Part shown: positions 17,261 to 26,354 of the stretch, piece by piece
How positions within the stretch are numbered: the stretch's first letter is position 1
Layout: every line of letters starts with the position of its first letter
Assembly (NCBI GenBank): GCA_021811435.1
Contig: JAJZOR010000004.1
Coordinates: 45,876 to 109,875 of the forward strand
Direction: 5' to 3'
Source of the DNA: Microcaldota archaeon
GTDB lineage: Archaea; Micrarchaeota; Micrarchaeia; Micrarchaeales; Micrarchaeaceae
Length of the DNA stretch: 64,000 nt
The notes under the pieces: generated by a model
Database searches by the model: none
Told to the model about the DNA's origin: nothing
Seen by the model: the letters and a program-made list of their open reading frames with translations, nothing else
Position numbers and translations under genes: made by a program

Positions 17261-18145
17261 ATGGGAAAACGATTTGATGAGGCGGATTTGAGGCGGAGGT
17301 TGAAGATAGGCATGTTCATCGACGTCTCATTCTCCATCATACAGTTTGTAATAGGGCTTTTATCCGGCAGCCTCGCGCTGATATCGAATGGCGGACACGG
17401 ACTAACCGACGCCCTAAGCCTGCTCATATCCTTCATCGCAGCCAAGGTGTCCATGCGGAAAGCCAGCGATAAGAAGACATACGGCTACGGCAGGGCCACC
17501 ATAATAGCCGCCTTGATAAACAGCGTGCTTCTCATACTATTCGCGGTATTCATATTCACAGAGGCTTATGAAAGGATAATCAACCCGGTCCAGGTAGACG
17601 GCTTTCCTATCGTGGCCACCGCAGTATTCGGCATATTTGTAAGTGGTGGCGTAGCCGCGCTATTAAGGAGGCATAGCAGCGACCTCAATGTGCGCAGCGT
17701 ATCATTGCACATGAGCTATGATGCTGTAGCGTACATAGGGACATTGTTGGCTGGCCTTATCATATTGTTGACTGGGCAGGCGATATTTGACCCGTTGATC
17801 AGCATAATGATAGGCATTTTTATGGTAGTAGGTGCATGGGGCGTCTTGCAGGAGTCGTTCCAGATACTACTTGAGGGTACGCCGAAATGGGTTAGCATCG
17901 AAGCAGTGCGAGACGCGATAGGCCGGCATGGGGCAGTACTTGAAGTACACGACCTTCACGTCTGGGCGATCTCATCGCAATACGCGGCCCTGAGCTGCCA
18001 TGCGATAATAGGCGCGGACAGCATGACTGAATGCTCCAAGATTATAGCGGACATAAAAAGGATGCTGAAGAAGGATTTCAATATAGAGCATGCTACAATA
18101 GAAGCCGAGATAAAGAACTCGCACGCAGGTAGGGGACATAGATGA
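17261..18145 (+). CDS. cation diffusion facilitator (CDF) metal exporter
   Basis: The 294-residue protein has six predicted helices and a C-terminal cytoplasmic ferredoxin-like domain (VLEVHDLHVWAISSQ). The two metal-site motifs are present: SNGGHGLTDALS (HxxxD in helix 2) and HMSYDAVAYIG (HxxxD in helix 5). The His/Asp pairs favour zinc-type ions over manganese. It would export divalent metal in exchange for protons. The gene starts about 125 bp from tRNA-Asp and is oriented away from it. Confidence 0.88.
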   Translation: MGKRFDEADLRRRLKIGMFIDVSFSIIQFVIGLLSGSLALISNGGHGLTDALSLLISFIAAKVSMRKASDKKTYGYGRATIIAALINSVLLILFAVFIFTEAYERIINPVQVDGFPIVATAVFGIFVSGGVAALLRRHSSDLNVRSVSLHMSYDAVAYIGTLLAGLIILLTGQAIFDPLISIMIGIFMVVGAWGVLQESFQILLEGTPKWVSIEAVRDAIGRHGAVLEVHDLHVWAISSQYAALSCHAIIGADSMTECSKIIADIKRMLKKDFNIEHATIEAEIKNSHAGRGHR

Positions 18146-18271
18146 ATCCTTGCGCAATTGAATGCGCGCCCTGGCCGATGCAAGATATTTTGTCCTGCAG
18201 GTGGCATACCGACAAAGACCGCGGCAATGGGATTTGAGCCCAAGACGTGGATAAGTACGCATTAAATCGCG

Positions 18272-18769
18272 TCATGGCGCGAGATCGTTAGGTCCGAATC
18301 CGAATGGCAGTAGGGTTTCTATATCGCTAACCACAATCCTGTCCTTTTTGGTGTTTGAGAATATGACTTCCATATCGGAACCGCTGAGCTGGGTCGCCTC
18401 GTAAAGCATCTGCCTGCAAGCGCCGCACGGCGCGGTAGGATTCCTTGTGCCTTGCTTCCCCCCTTTTGCTATTATTGCTATGGCCTTGAACGAGCGGTAG
18501 CCCATGGCGTTGGCTCTTACTAGAGCGGACCGCTCGGCGCACAGCGTGCTCCCGTATGCCGAATTTTCTACGTTTGAGGCCGTTATTATCTCGTTGTCTG
18601 AAGCCAGAAGCGCGGCGCCGACATGGAAGTTTGAGTATGGTGCATAGGCTGTGGCGGTCGCTCTCTCAGCCGCATCGAGCAATCTCCGCTGCACTTTTGT
18701 AAGCCCGCCGTATTTTTTGTACTTTGCATTAGGCAATTGAACCACGCTCTCGCTTAAAATATTTAACAT
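18272..18769 (-). CDS. cdd: cytidine deaminase
   Basis: The zinc-dependent deaminase converts cytidine or deoxycytidine to uridine for pyrimidine salvage. Its motifs are complete: YAPYSNFHVGAALL for substrate binding, TLCAERSA (zinc Cys and catalytic Glu) and APCGACRQML (two further zinc cysteines). The divergent cysteine-biosynthesis gene shares the 48-bp intergenic region, which has one AT-rich TATA-like element at about 18775-18786. That element is very close to ATG 18769, so the true start could be GTG 18745. Confidence 0.9.
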   Translation of the reverse strand: MLNILSESVVQLPNAKYKKYGGLTKVQRRLLDAAERATATAYAPYSNFHVGAALLASDNEIITASNVENSAYGSTLCAERSALVRANAMGYRSFKAIAIIAKGGKQGTRNPTAPCGACRQMLYEATQLSGSDMEVIFSNTKKDRIVVSDIETLLPFGFGPNDLAP

Positions 18770-18817
18770 CGTAAGCTATAAAATATACAAAGTGCAACTG
18801 TATTTAGGAATGAAAGC

Positions 18818-19783
18818 ATGAGATACTATAACAATGTTTTGGAAGCCATAGGAAATACGCCGCTTATCAGATTGAACAACGTAATAAGGAAAAAGAATGT
18901 GACGGTGCTGGTGAAGCTGGAATGCATGAATCCAGGAGGCAGTGTCAAGGACAGGATAGGCGTCAGGATGATGGACTATGCGGAGAGGGGGGGCCTGATA
19001 AAGCATGGGGCCACCATAGTAGAGCCGACTTCCGGGAACACAGGAGTAGGGCTGGCCCAGGTCGCCGCAGTGAGGGGCTATAAATCAATTTTCGTGATGC
19101 CTGACAAAATGAGCAAGGAAAAGGAGATGCTGCTGCGTGCTTATGGGGCCGAAGTCGTAAGGACGCCTACTGCAGTTGCCCCGGAAGACCCAAGGAGCTA
19201 TTATAGGGTGTCTGAGCGCATAGCGAAGGAGACTGCCAACTCTTTCAGGCCGAATCAGTACGAGAACCAGAACAACCCTAAGGCGCATTTCGAGACCACC
19301 GGACCGGAGATATGGCGGGACACTGACGGCAGGCTTACGCACTTCGTCGCTTGCCTGGGGACAGGAGGCACTATAACAGGGACCGGGAAGTTCTTGAAGA
19401 GCAAAAGCAAAAAGCTAAAGGTCGTAGGCGTGGACCCCGAGGGCTCCATTTTCTATGACAGGTTTTACCACAAGAAGGAACACTTCCATCCGTACAAGAT
19501 AGAGGGGATAGGCGAAGATTTCATACCTGGAACGACGGACATGGGTGTAATTGATGGGATGATAAGGGTAAGCGACAAGGACTCCTTCTTAATGACAAGG
19601 GAACTGGCCAGGAAGGAGGGCTTATTTGTCGGCGGCTCGTCAGGCGCTGCCGTAGTTGCAGCTAAGAAGCTGGCCGGCAAGATAGGGAAGGGGCTTATAG
19701 TGGTCTTGCTGCCAGACACGGGCAGGAATTACCTCAGCACCATATTCAACGACGACTGGATGGAGAGCAATGGATTTTTGTGA
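18818..19783 (+). CDS. cystathionine beta-synthase / cysteine synthase family PLP enzyme
   Basis: This 321-residue PLP enzyme has the catalytic lysine in NPGGSVKDRIG, the substrate loop EPTSGNTGVGLA and the phosphate cradle GTGGTITGTG. The segment PNQYENQNNPKAHFETTGPEIW and the GVDPEGSI turn are closer to cystathionine beta-synthases than to O-acetylserine sulfhydrylases. No CBS regulatory domain is attached. Its neighbour, a gamma-lyase-type enzyme 18 bp downstream, makes a reverse transsulfuration pathway (homocysteine plus serine to cysteine) the best reading. Confidence 0.85.
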   Translation: MRYYNNVLEAIGNTPLIRLNNVIRKKNVTVLVKLECMNPGGSVKDRIGVRMMDYAERGGLIKHGATIVEPTSGNTGVGLAQVAAVRGYKSIFVMPDKMSKEKEMLLRAYGAEVVRTPTAVAPEDPRSYYRVSERIAKETANSFRPNQYENQNNPKAHFETTGPEIWRDTDGRLTHFVACLGTGGTITGTGKFLKSKSKKLKVVGVDPEGSIFYDRFYHKKEHFHPYKIEGIGEDFIPGTTDMGVIDGMIRVSDKDSFLMTRELARKEGLFVGGSSGAAVVAAKKLAGKIGKGLIVVLLPDTGRNYLSTIFNDDWMESNGFL

Positions 19784-19801
19784 CGGGGAGGCGTGATTTG
19801 C

Positions 19802-20968
19802 ATGGAATTTGAAACCGCTGCCATACACGTGGGCGAGGAACCTAACATGCAGGAAGGCGGCTCGGGCGACGTGGCCATCCCAATACACCTGTCCTCAACA
19901 TTCGCAAGGAGGAAGGTCGACAGGCCTACAGGAGGCTACGAATACTCGAGGACCTCTAATCCTACGCGGCACGCCCTTGAAATGAGGCTGGCTGCGCTCG
20001 AGGATGCAAAGTTCGGGCTGGCATTCTCCTCAGGTCTTGGCGCGGAAACGTCCCTTTTCCTAGCGCTACTAAAGTCTGGTGACCATGTAATAGCATTTGA
20101 TGACCTCTACGGGGGCACGAGGAGGCTTATTGACAAGGTGTTCGCAAGCAATTTCAAAGTCTCGGTCGACTATGTCGATGCGCGTTCGGTGAATAACGTT
20201 GAGAGGGCCTTCAAGAAAAACACGAAGCTCGTGTGGCTGGAGACCCCCACCAATCCGCTTATGAAACTCTGCGACATAGCGGCCATATCCAAAGCCGCGA
20301 AAACGCGCGGAGCGATTGTAGTGGTCGACAACACTTTCGCCACGCCGTATTTCCAGAGGCCGCTCGCCCTTTCCGCGGACATCGTATTGCACAGCACCAC
20401 AAAGTACATAAACGGCCACAGCGACTCCGTAGGAGGGGCCATAATGCTTTCGGACCGGGGGCTTTACGAGCAGCTCAAGTTTGTCCAGAACGCAGCTGGA
20501 GCGGTGCTTTCGCCGTTTGACAGCTTCCTCGTGATGCGCGGCGCGAAGACGCTCGCGGTCAGGATGAGGGAGCATGCCCGTAATGCGGCCAAGGTAGCGG
20601 CATTTCTTGAATCGAGCAAAAACGTAAGGAGGGTTTACTATCCAGGATTGAAAAGCCATCCGCAATACGAGCTTGCAAAGAAACAGATGGGCGGTTTCGG
20701 CGGAATGCTGTCTTTCGAGATAGACGGCGATTCCAAAACCGCTGCTAAATTCCTGCAGGCACTCAAGATATTCAGCCTTGCCGAAAGCCTAGGCGGGGTC
20801 GAGTCGTTGGCGGAGCACCCTGCGTCCATGACGCACGCCTCTGTCCCGAAGGGGATACGAGAGAAGGTCGGTATAGGGGACTCGCTCGTAAGGCTGTCAG
20901 TAGGCATAGAGAACGCAGACGACCTGATAGGGGACGTGGAAAACGCGCTAAGAGCCGCCATTAGGTAG
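19802..20968 (+). CDS. cystathionine gamma-lyase / gamma-synthase family PLP enzyme
   Basis: The 388-residue protein is a Cys/Met-metabolism PLP enzyme: EYSRTSNPTR at the active-site edge, FSSGLGAETSL, VVVDNTFATPYFQRPL and the PLP lysine in HSTTKYINGHSD. The C-terminal SLGGVESLAEHPASMTH is typical for gamma-lyase and gamma-synthase. Paired with the upstream CBS-like gene it most likely cleaves cystathionine to cysteine. ATG 19802 is chosen with GGGGAGG 10 nt upstream; GTG 19793 is too close to that site. Confidence 0.88.
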   Translation: MEFETAAIHVGEEPNMQEGGSGDVAIPIHLSSTFARRKVDRPTGGYEYSRTSNPTRHALEMRLAALEDAKFGLAFSSGLGAETSLFLALLKSGDHVIAFDDLYGGTRRLIDKVFASNFKVSVDYVDARSVNNVERAFKKNTKLVWLETPTNPLMKLCDIAAISKAAKTRGAIVVVDNTFATPYFQRPLALSADIVLHSTTKYINGHSDSVGGAIMLSDRGLYEQLKFVQNAAGAVLSPFDSFLVMRGAKTLAVRMREHARNAAKVAAFLESSKNVRRVYYPGLKSHPQYELAKKQMGGFGGMLSFEIDGDSKTAAKFLQALKIFSLAESLGGVESLAEHPASMTHASVPKGIREKVGIGDSLVRLSVGIENADDLIGDVENALRAAIR

Positions 20969-21004
20969 TGCGTTCTGACAATCTCGCGCTTTGCCTTCTT
21001 TTGG

Positions 21005-22300
21005 TCATGGCTCGGAGCGGTTCATCATCCTTGGGAATGGGATCGCGTCCCTTATATGGTCAAGGTTTAGCATCCATTTCAGCAGGCGCTCGACACCCAG
21101 GCCGAATCCGCTGTGCGGTATGGTGCCATACCGCCTAAGGTCCGCATACCAATAGTAGTCCTTCTCGGCCAAGCCATAAGCCTTGAGGCGATCAAGAAGC
21201 TCATTGTAATCGTATACCCTCTCGCTGCTGCCTATTATCTCGCCGTGGCCGTGAGGGGCTTCCATGTCGGAGTTTAGCGCGAACTCCGGATTGCCCGGAT
21301 CCGCCCTCATGTAGAATGCCTTCATTTTCAGCGGCCACTTGTAAACGAAAATGGGCTTGCTCTCTTTTTCCGTCAGTATCCTCTCATCCTCTGCGCCTAT
21401 GTCGTCTAGCCACTCCTTCTTAACGCCGTTTTCGCCCAGGTACTTCAGCGCATCCTCATAAGTAAGCCGCTTGAACGGCGCGGTTACCGCTGCTAGCTGC
21501 TTCGCATCAACACCCAGGGACCCAAGAAGCGGGGCTTGCTCCTTTGCAAATCTTTGGCATACGTACTCCACCATGTCCTCCTGCAGTTTCATATTGTCCT
21601 CCTGGGAATAGTATGCGGCTTCGGCTTCAAGGTGCCAGTATTCTGCCAGATGCTTGAGCGTGCGGGATTTTTCGGCCCTGAATGATGGGACGAGATCGTA
21701 GACCTGCTCTAGCGCAGGCACAAGAGCTTCCAGGTAGAGCTGGGACGATTGTGTTAGGTACGCCTTTGTGCCGAAAAAGTCTATGCCGAACATGTCGGCC
21801 CCGCCCTCGCCTCCGGCCCGGGTTATCACGGGCGGGGTGACCTCCCAGAAACGCCTTTCAGCGAAGAAGTCGCGCAGGTACTTGAATAGGAATGACCTCG
21901 CCTTGAGTATCCCTGTCATCTTTTGGCTCCTCAGCCACAAGTGCCTCTTGTCGAGGAGGAGTTCGGTGCTCTGGAATTCTGTTATGGGAAACGGCTCAGA
22001 TATGCTGGTGTTTGAGAATTTCGTAGCCTCAAGCTCGAATCCGGTCGGCGCCCTCTTGTCCTCCTTGACCGTGCCATCCACCACTATGCTGGATTCTATT
22101 GTCGTTTCAGTGACCGCCTTCCATGACGCCTCGTCTACCTTGTCTTTCTTCACTGCTATCTGCATTGTGCCGCTGCTGTCCCTTATTATGATGAATGCGA
22201 CGCCGCCGCTCTGCCTTTTCCGGTGCACCCAGCCGGCAAGGGTGACCTGCTTGTTCACGTTATCCTTGGCCCGGTCTACATGGAGAAATTGGAGCATCAA
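21005..22300 (-). CDS. asnS: asparaginyl-tRNA synthetase
   Basis: A class IIb synthetase with an N-terminal OB-fold anticodon-binding domain (VTLAGWVHRKRQSGGVAFIIIRDSSG) and a catalytic domain with motif 2 SFRAEKSRTLKHLAEYWHLEAE and motif 3 SGFGLGVERLLKWML. The HGHGEIIGSSERVYDY segment is typical for AsnRS. Its presence indicates direct Asn-tRNA formation rather than only the amidation route. Tandem ATGs at 22300 and 22297 make the exact start uncertain by one codon. tRNA-Tyr lies 41 bp upstream on the same strand. Confidence 0.93.
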   Translation of the reverse strand: MMLQFLHVDRAKDNVNKQVTLAGWVHRKRQSGGVAFIIIRDSSGTMQIAVKKDKVDEASWKAVTETTIESSIVVDGTVKEDKRAPTGFELEATKFSNTSISEPFPITEFQSTELLLDKRHLWLRSQKMTGILKARSFLFKYLRDFFAERRFWEVTPPVITRAGGEGGADMFGIDFFGTKAYLTQSSQLYLEALVPALEQVYDLVPSFRAEKSRTLKHLAEYWHLEAEAAYYSQEDNMKLQEDMVEYVCQRFAKEQAPLLGSLGVDAKQLAAVTAPFKRLTYEDALKYLGENGVKKEWLDDIGAEDERILTEKESKPIFVYKWPLKMKAFYMRADPGNPEFALNSDMEAPHGHGEIIGSSERVYDYNELLDRLKAYGLAEKDYYWYADLRRYGTIPHSGFGLGVERLLKWMLNLDHIRDAIPFPRMMNRSEP

Positions 22301-22341
22301 ATCACGGATCCGCTTTGATTAGGTCCTATAGCTGGATTATT

Positions 22342-22442
22342 TCCCGTTGAGGTGAGTCGAACACCTAACCTGCCGGTATCTTCTCGTAAGTCAAGAAGCC
22401 AACAAGCTACAGCCGGCCGCTCTGCCATTGAGCTACAACGGG
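22342..22442 (-). tRNA. tRNA-Tyr(GTA) with 29-nt intron
   Basis: Acceptor CCCGTTG/CAACGGG gives the C1-G72 pair typical of archaeal tRNA-Tyr, followed by A73. D-arm GCTC..GAGC, anticodon stem GCCGG/CCGGC and T-arm AGGTG-TTCGACT-CACCT are intact. The anticodon loop CTGTAG..A gives GTA, and a 29-nt intron (22378-22406) interrupts positions 37/38, the canonical site. The spliced tRNA is 72 nt. CCA is not encoded. Confidence 0.9.
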
Positions 22443-22571
22443 AACATAAATTATCTTACAACCTAATTTAAATCACTTTCTTTGATGGAACTGGATGGCG
22501 AGCAAACATTATAAAATATGTAATCAAAACGTTTAGGGAGCTGTGCAATTTTAAAGGGGCGTACGATTTAG

Positions 22572-25364
22572 ATGATATCAAAGAACGAACCGGTAGATGA
22601 ACCGGAAGACGGACAAGAAGGCGGGCCAAAGCCGGACGGCGGCGGGAAGGCCGAAGCCAAGGCTGCAGGCGACGACAAGCTGCCTCTCGAATTTTATACA
22701 GTGAAGGACGCCGTGTCCAGGGTCACTTCAAAGGCCAGTTTCTTTGATGCGGTGCTGATATCGATAGCCTTCATAGCCATAGCCACAGCGCTGCCGTTTT
22801 ATCCAGCGGAAATCTTCGTGGTCATATTGATACTGCTTATAGCCCTGACGGTCTTCTACCCCTTCCTAGGGCTTATATTCCTAATGGCGGTCATATTCCC
22901 GGCTATTGCGTACCAGGTGCCTGCCCTGGCGCTGTTCTTCCTCTTCGTTGTGAGCGGCTCGCTTATAGCCGGGTACCTTTACTATCGTTCACTGGCCTTC
23001 GCTTACATACTTGTAGGGCTTGCGTTCTCCCCGCTTGGCGCGCTGCTGGCGATACCAGCGTTCATAATGTCCGTGCTGGTGCTCGACTATAAGAGGGCCA
23101 TTGTGGTAACTGCAGTAGCAGTGATAGGGGTAGTGGCGCTTTCAGCGCTGACAGGGATGCAAAACACCGCTTATATAGCCTATGATGCAGCGTCGGCGCA
23201 TTCGAAGCTGGTCGGAAATTCGCCGCTGTCTTATGCGATAATGGATAGGCCTGCAGTGCCGCTAGGCAATTTCACGGCAGGGTTGTCAGGGGCGCTTTCA
23301 CATGTGGCCAACTCTACCGTGGCCGGAAGCCTTCCGAACACCATCTCTGCGCTGCTTGGTTCCCTAGGCATTACGCCAGAGTATTACATCATTACGCTTT
23401 TGGTGCTTGCGGCCGCAGTCTGGGTGATAGCGTGGATAGGGGGCTCTAACAGGTCAAAGCTCGGCGGCGTGGTCGCGTCCCTGCCCGGCATAGCATATCC
23501 ATTAGTATACATCGCGCTGTCGGCTGCGGCAGGCAGCGGTTACAACATCGTCCTGCCGTTTATCAGCTTCCTGGTCGCGCCCGCATTCCTCTACGCCGCA
23601 CAGCTGATCGGGATAGACGTGATCAAGGTGCAGGAGGTCAGGAAGCAGGACATAAGGATGCAGTTCGGCGAGGCTTTCGAATCGCTCGGGCGGGGTGCGA
23701 GCAACGAGACGTTCAACGACATAGGCGGCTATGAGGCGACCAAGAAGGAACTGCACGATGCCATACTGGCACCGATAGAGCAGCGCGGCGTCTCGAAGGC
23801 GTACAACGTAAAGCCCGTTAAGGGCGTGCTGTTCTTCGGTCCGCCGGGCACCGGCAAGACAATGATAATGCGCGCGCTTGCCAACGAGATGCACGCCGGA
23901 TTTTATGTTGTAAAGGCCTCAAACCTGATATCCGCTTATCCGGGCGAGACGGAGAGGATGATAGCGAGCGTATTCGAAGTCGCGGCGAAGCATGCGCCGT
24001 GCGTGCTGTTCTTCGACGAGATAGATGCGATAGCCCATACGAGGAGCGCGAATTCGGAAGCCGGAGATGTGCAGGCCAACGCGCTGTCGCAGCTTCTTCA
24101 GGAGATGGACGGGTTCCAGAAACTCGAAAACGTGATAATAGTGGGAGCCACGAACGCCCCGAACGTGCTCGACCCGGCGATAATGAGGCCGGGAAGGTTC
24201 GACAAGGTGATATACATGCCGCTGCCGGACCTCAATGCGAGGAAAAAGATCTTCCAGCTTTACCTAAAAAAATTGCCGACATCCGACGACATAGACTACG
24301 CCGCGCTAGCCGAGAAGACGGAGAGGTTCTCCGGAGCCGACATCAGGGCGCTATGCGAAAACGTGGCGCAGGTAATGGCGCAGGAGGCGGCCAGCGAGCG
24401 CAAGGTGCTGATGATAAGCATGAATGAGATGCTTAACGTGCTAAGCAACACGAAGCCGTCGACCTCTCTGGCGCAACTGGAGGAGTATACGAGGTTCAAG
24501 ATGGACTTCGAGAGGAGGACTTCGGGCGAGTCAACTGAGCAGAGGGGGGAGAAGGTGAGCCTTGACGAGGTGATAGGCCTTTCGGAAGCCAAGCGGGCTA
24601 TAGCCGATGCGATAGAGATACCGCTGCTCAGGCCGGACCTTGTGAAGAAGTACGACATCAAAAACATAAATGGCATACTGCTATTCGGACCGCCCGGCAC
24701 TGGGAAGACACTGCTGATGAAAGCCATAATCAGCGAGCTGACTGGGGTGAACATAGTAGAGGTGAACGGCTCGGTGCTCATGCAGATGGGCGGGGACAAG
24801 GCCGCATCCGCCATAAAGGAAATCTTCAACAGGGCCAAGGAGAACGCGCCTGCCGTAGTGCTTATAGACGAGATAGACGGGCTTTTCCCGCAGAGGACGG
24901 GCGCCAGCGAGTCGAGCGTGCAGAGGGTCAGCCAGCTGCTGCAGGAGATAGACGGCGTAGGCAAGCTGTCTAACGTCCTCATAGTGGGCGCCACGAACAA
25001 CCCCGAAGCCCTGGATCCCGCTCTGCTCAGGCCGGGAAGGTTCGACAAGCTCATATTCATAAAGCCCCCCGCCGCAGCTCAGCGCGGGGAGCTGTTCAGG
25101 CACTATCTCATGCACGCGCCGGTGTCAGACGATATAGATTTCGACAAGCTTGCGAACCAGACCAAGGGATTCACAGGCGCCGACATATCGAATGTGTGCA
25201 GGGAGGCCAAGACGAAGGCGCTGGAAGAGAGCATGAAGCTGTCCAAGGATGTCGATATAAGCATGGAGATGATAGAAAGCGTGCTCAAGTCGGTAAAACC
25301 GTCTGCGCCGGAGCAGGTCATCGGCAACTACCTTACTTTCCTGCAGAAGTACGGAGAGCGCTAG
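22572..25364 (+). CDS. membrane-embedded tandem AAA+ ATPase, CDC48/VAT-like
   Basis: The 930-residue protein starts with an acidic, Gly-rich cytoplasmic stretch (about 50 residues), then roughly eight to ten hydrophobic helices to residue ~365. Two AAA+ modules follow. D1 has Walker A GPPGTGKT at about 424 and FFDEIDAI at about 481; D2 has Walker A at about 706 and LIDEIDGL at about 763. Both end in arginine-finger motifs (DPAIMRPGRFDK, DPALLRPGRFDK). The D1/D2 sequences are CDC48-like, but the CDC48 N-domain is replaced by a membrane domain. It probably extracts or unfolds membrane proteins. The 3' end overlaps a convergent gene by 32 bp. Confidence 0.85.
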   Translation: MISKNEPVDEPEDGQEGGPKPDGGGKAEAKAAGDDKLPLEFYTVKDAVSRVTSKASFFDAVLISIAFIAIATALPFYPAEIFVVILILLIALTVFYPFLGLIFLMAVIFPAIAYQVPALALFFLFVVSGSLIAGYLYYRSLAFAYILVGLAFSPLGALLAIPAFIMSVLVLDYKRAIVVTAVAVIGVVALSALTGMQNTAYIAYDAASAHSKLVGNSPLSYAIMDRPAVPLGNFTAGLSGALSHVANSTVAGSLPNTISALLGSLGITPEYYIITLLVLAAAVWVIAWIGGSNRSKLGGVVASLPGIAYPLVYIALSAAAGSGYNIVLPFISFLVAPAFLYAAQLIGIDVIKVQEVRKQDIRMQFGEAFESLGRGASNETFNDIGGYEATKKELHDAILAPIEQRGVSKAYNVKPVKGVLFFGPPGTGKTMIMRALANEMHAGFYVVKASNLISAYPGETERMIASVFEVAAKHAPCVLFFDEIDAIAHTRSANSEAGDVQANALSQLLQEMDGFQKLENVIIVGATNAPNVLDPAIMRPGRFDKVIYMPLPDLNARKKIFQLYLKKLPTSDDIDYAALAEKTERFSGADIRALCENVAQVMAQEAASERKVLMISMNEMLNVLSNTKPSTSLAQLEEYTRFKMDFERRTSGESTEQRGEKVSLDEVIGLSEAKRAIADAIEIPLLRPDLVKKYDIKNINGILLFGPPGTGKTLLMKAIISELTGVNIVEVNGSVLMQMGGDKAASAIKEIFNRAKENAPAVVLIDEIDGLFPQRTGASESSVQRVSQLLQEIDGVGKLSNVLIVGATNNPEALDPALLRPGRFDKLIFIKPPAAAQRGELFRHYLMHAPVSDDIDFDKLANQTKGFTGADISNVCREAKTKALEESMKLSKDVDISMEMIESVLKSVKPSAPEQVIGNYLTFLQKYGER

Positions 25365-26184
25365 CATCTTTTCTCCCGGCTGCTGATCGGCTGTAGGAGA
25401 AAAGCCTTGAGTTGTCACCGGCACTAAGCACCAGGGACCCGTCGATTGCGTTTACGGAACAGAATTCCAGCTTTATGGTGCTCTGTGTGCTGACTTTCCC
25501 TATCGCAGTGGCGCACGAACCGAACAATGAGACTGCGACAGTGCTGTTTTTGGAATCCGCGATCCTGCAGCTGCAGAAAGACGCGCTGACTGAGCCACCA
25601 AACCTTGCAATCTGCCTAACCTGCGATATTTCAATGACCCTGCCTATCACGTCTATGCCGGTATCGCCGGCCTTCAGCATGGAAAAATCATTAACTACCG
25701 AGGTGGGCTGCGCCACGACGCTGATTGAGGTCGCTTTGGAGCTGTCGAGTTCGCCTGAAGCCACGTCTATCACTGCATTTTTCACGAGCATTGTCCCGCC
25801 GCGCTCGAGGGGCTTTGAATCCACTATCGCTGCGCTCGTGCCGAAAAGATTCAGGTTTATCGTGCTGCCGGTTTTGCCTAGCACCACTATCCTCCTGGTA
25901 GCTTTGGGGCCTGCCGCCTCCGAGCCCTGTCTGCCATTGAATATCCTATATATTACGTCCTGGACGTCCACGACATATTTCGGTGCTTTGAAAGCGCGCC
26001 CCGGATCCGCCCTGGATTCCCTGACAGACTCTATGAAGCTCAATACTTCTGTTACAACTGCAATCCTGGCGCCGACGCCGTTCGAATCTTTGGCATTGGA
26101 AACCTGGTCGCTTATCATTCTTGATGCATGCTCCAGTGATATCATGCCTGAAAACTGGTCTACGACATCCTCTGCATCTGACAT
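25333..26184 (-). CDS. RPA-like OB-fold single-stranded DNA-binding protein
   Basis: The 283-residue protein has an N-terminal helical stretch and then two probable OB-folds: DVIYRIFNGRQGSEA..RRIVVLGKTGSTINLNLFG and VIGRVIEISQVRQIARFGGSVSASFCSCRIAD..VAVSLFGSCA. Strand order and the repeated LFG turn fit archaeal replication protein A, which coats single-stranded DNA. No zinc finger is seen. Start ATG 26184 (MSDAEDVVDQFSG) is preceded by a TATTTATTG box A; the longer frame above it is spurious. Confidence 0.72.
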   Translation of the reverse strand: MSDAEDVVDQFSGMISLEHASRMISDQVSNAKDSNGVGARIAVVTEVLSFIESVRESRADPGRAFKAPKYVVDVQDVIYRIFNGRQGSEAAGPKATRRIVVLGKTGSTINLNLFGTSAAIVDSKPLERGGTMLVKNAVIDVASGELDSSKATSISVVAQPTSVVNDFSMLKAGDTGIDVIGRVIEISQVRQIARFGGSVSASFCSCRIADSKNSTVAVSLFGSCATAIGKVSTQSTIKLEFCSVNAIDGSLVLSAGDNSRLFSYSRSAAGRKDASALRTSAGK

Positions 26185-26354
26185 TTGACCCAACAATATA
26201 TGTGCAAAAACAATAAATACCGCACACTGTGTTTTTTCGAAGCTTGAAAATGGCTGCGGAATGGATTCTTTATAAATTCGGTAAAGGGTATTTAGGATAG
26301 GGCTAAATAGGTATACAATTAAGATAATTCTACTAATTATTCGGGGTGCTTTAT

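Noticed and set aside
18219..18281. tRNA-like 3' half (TTGGGCTCAAATCCC) near the end of cdd
   Set aside because: The matching 5' acceptor would lie inside the cdd stop region, with a mismatch, and the total is only 63 nt with no proper D-arm, so it is not a tRNA.
24296..25060. antisense frame within the AAA+ gene
   Set aside because: It is opposite a clearly conserved ATPase and has no family features.
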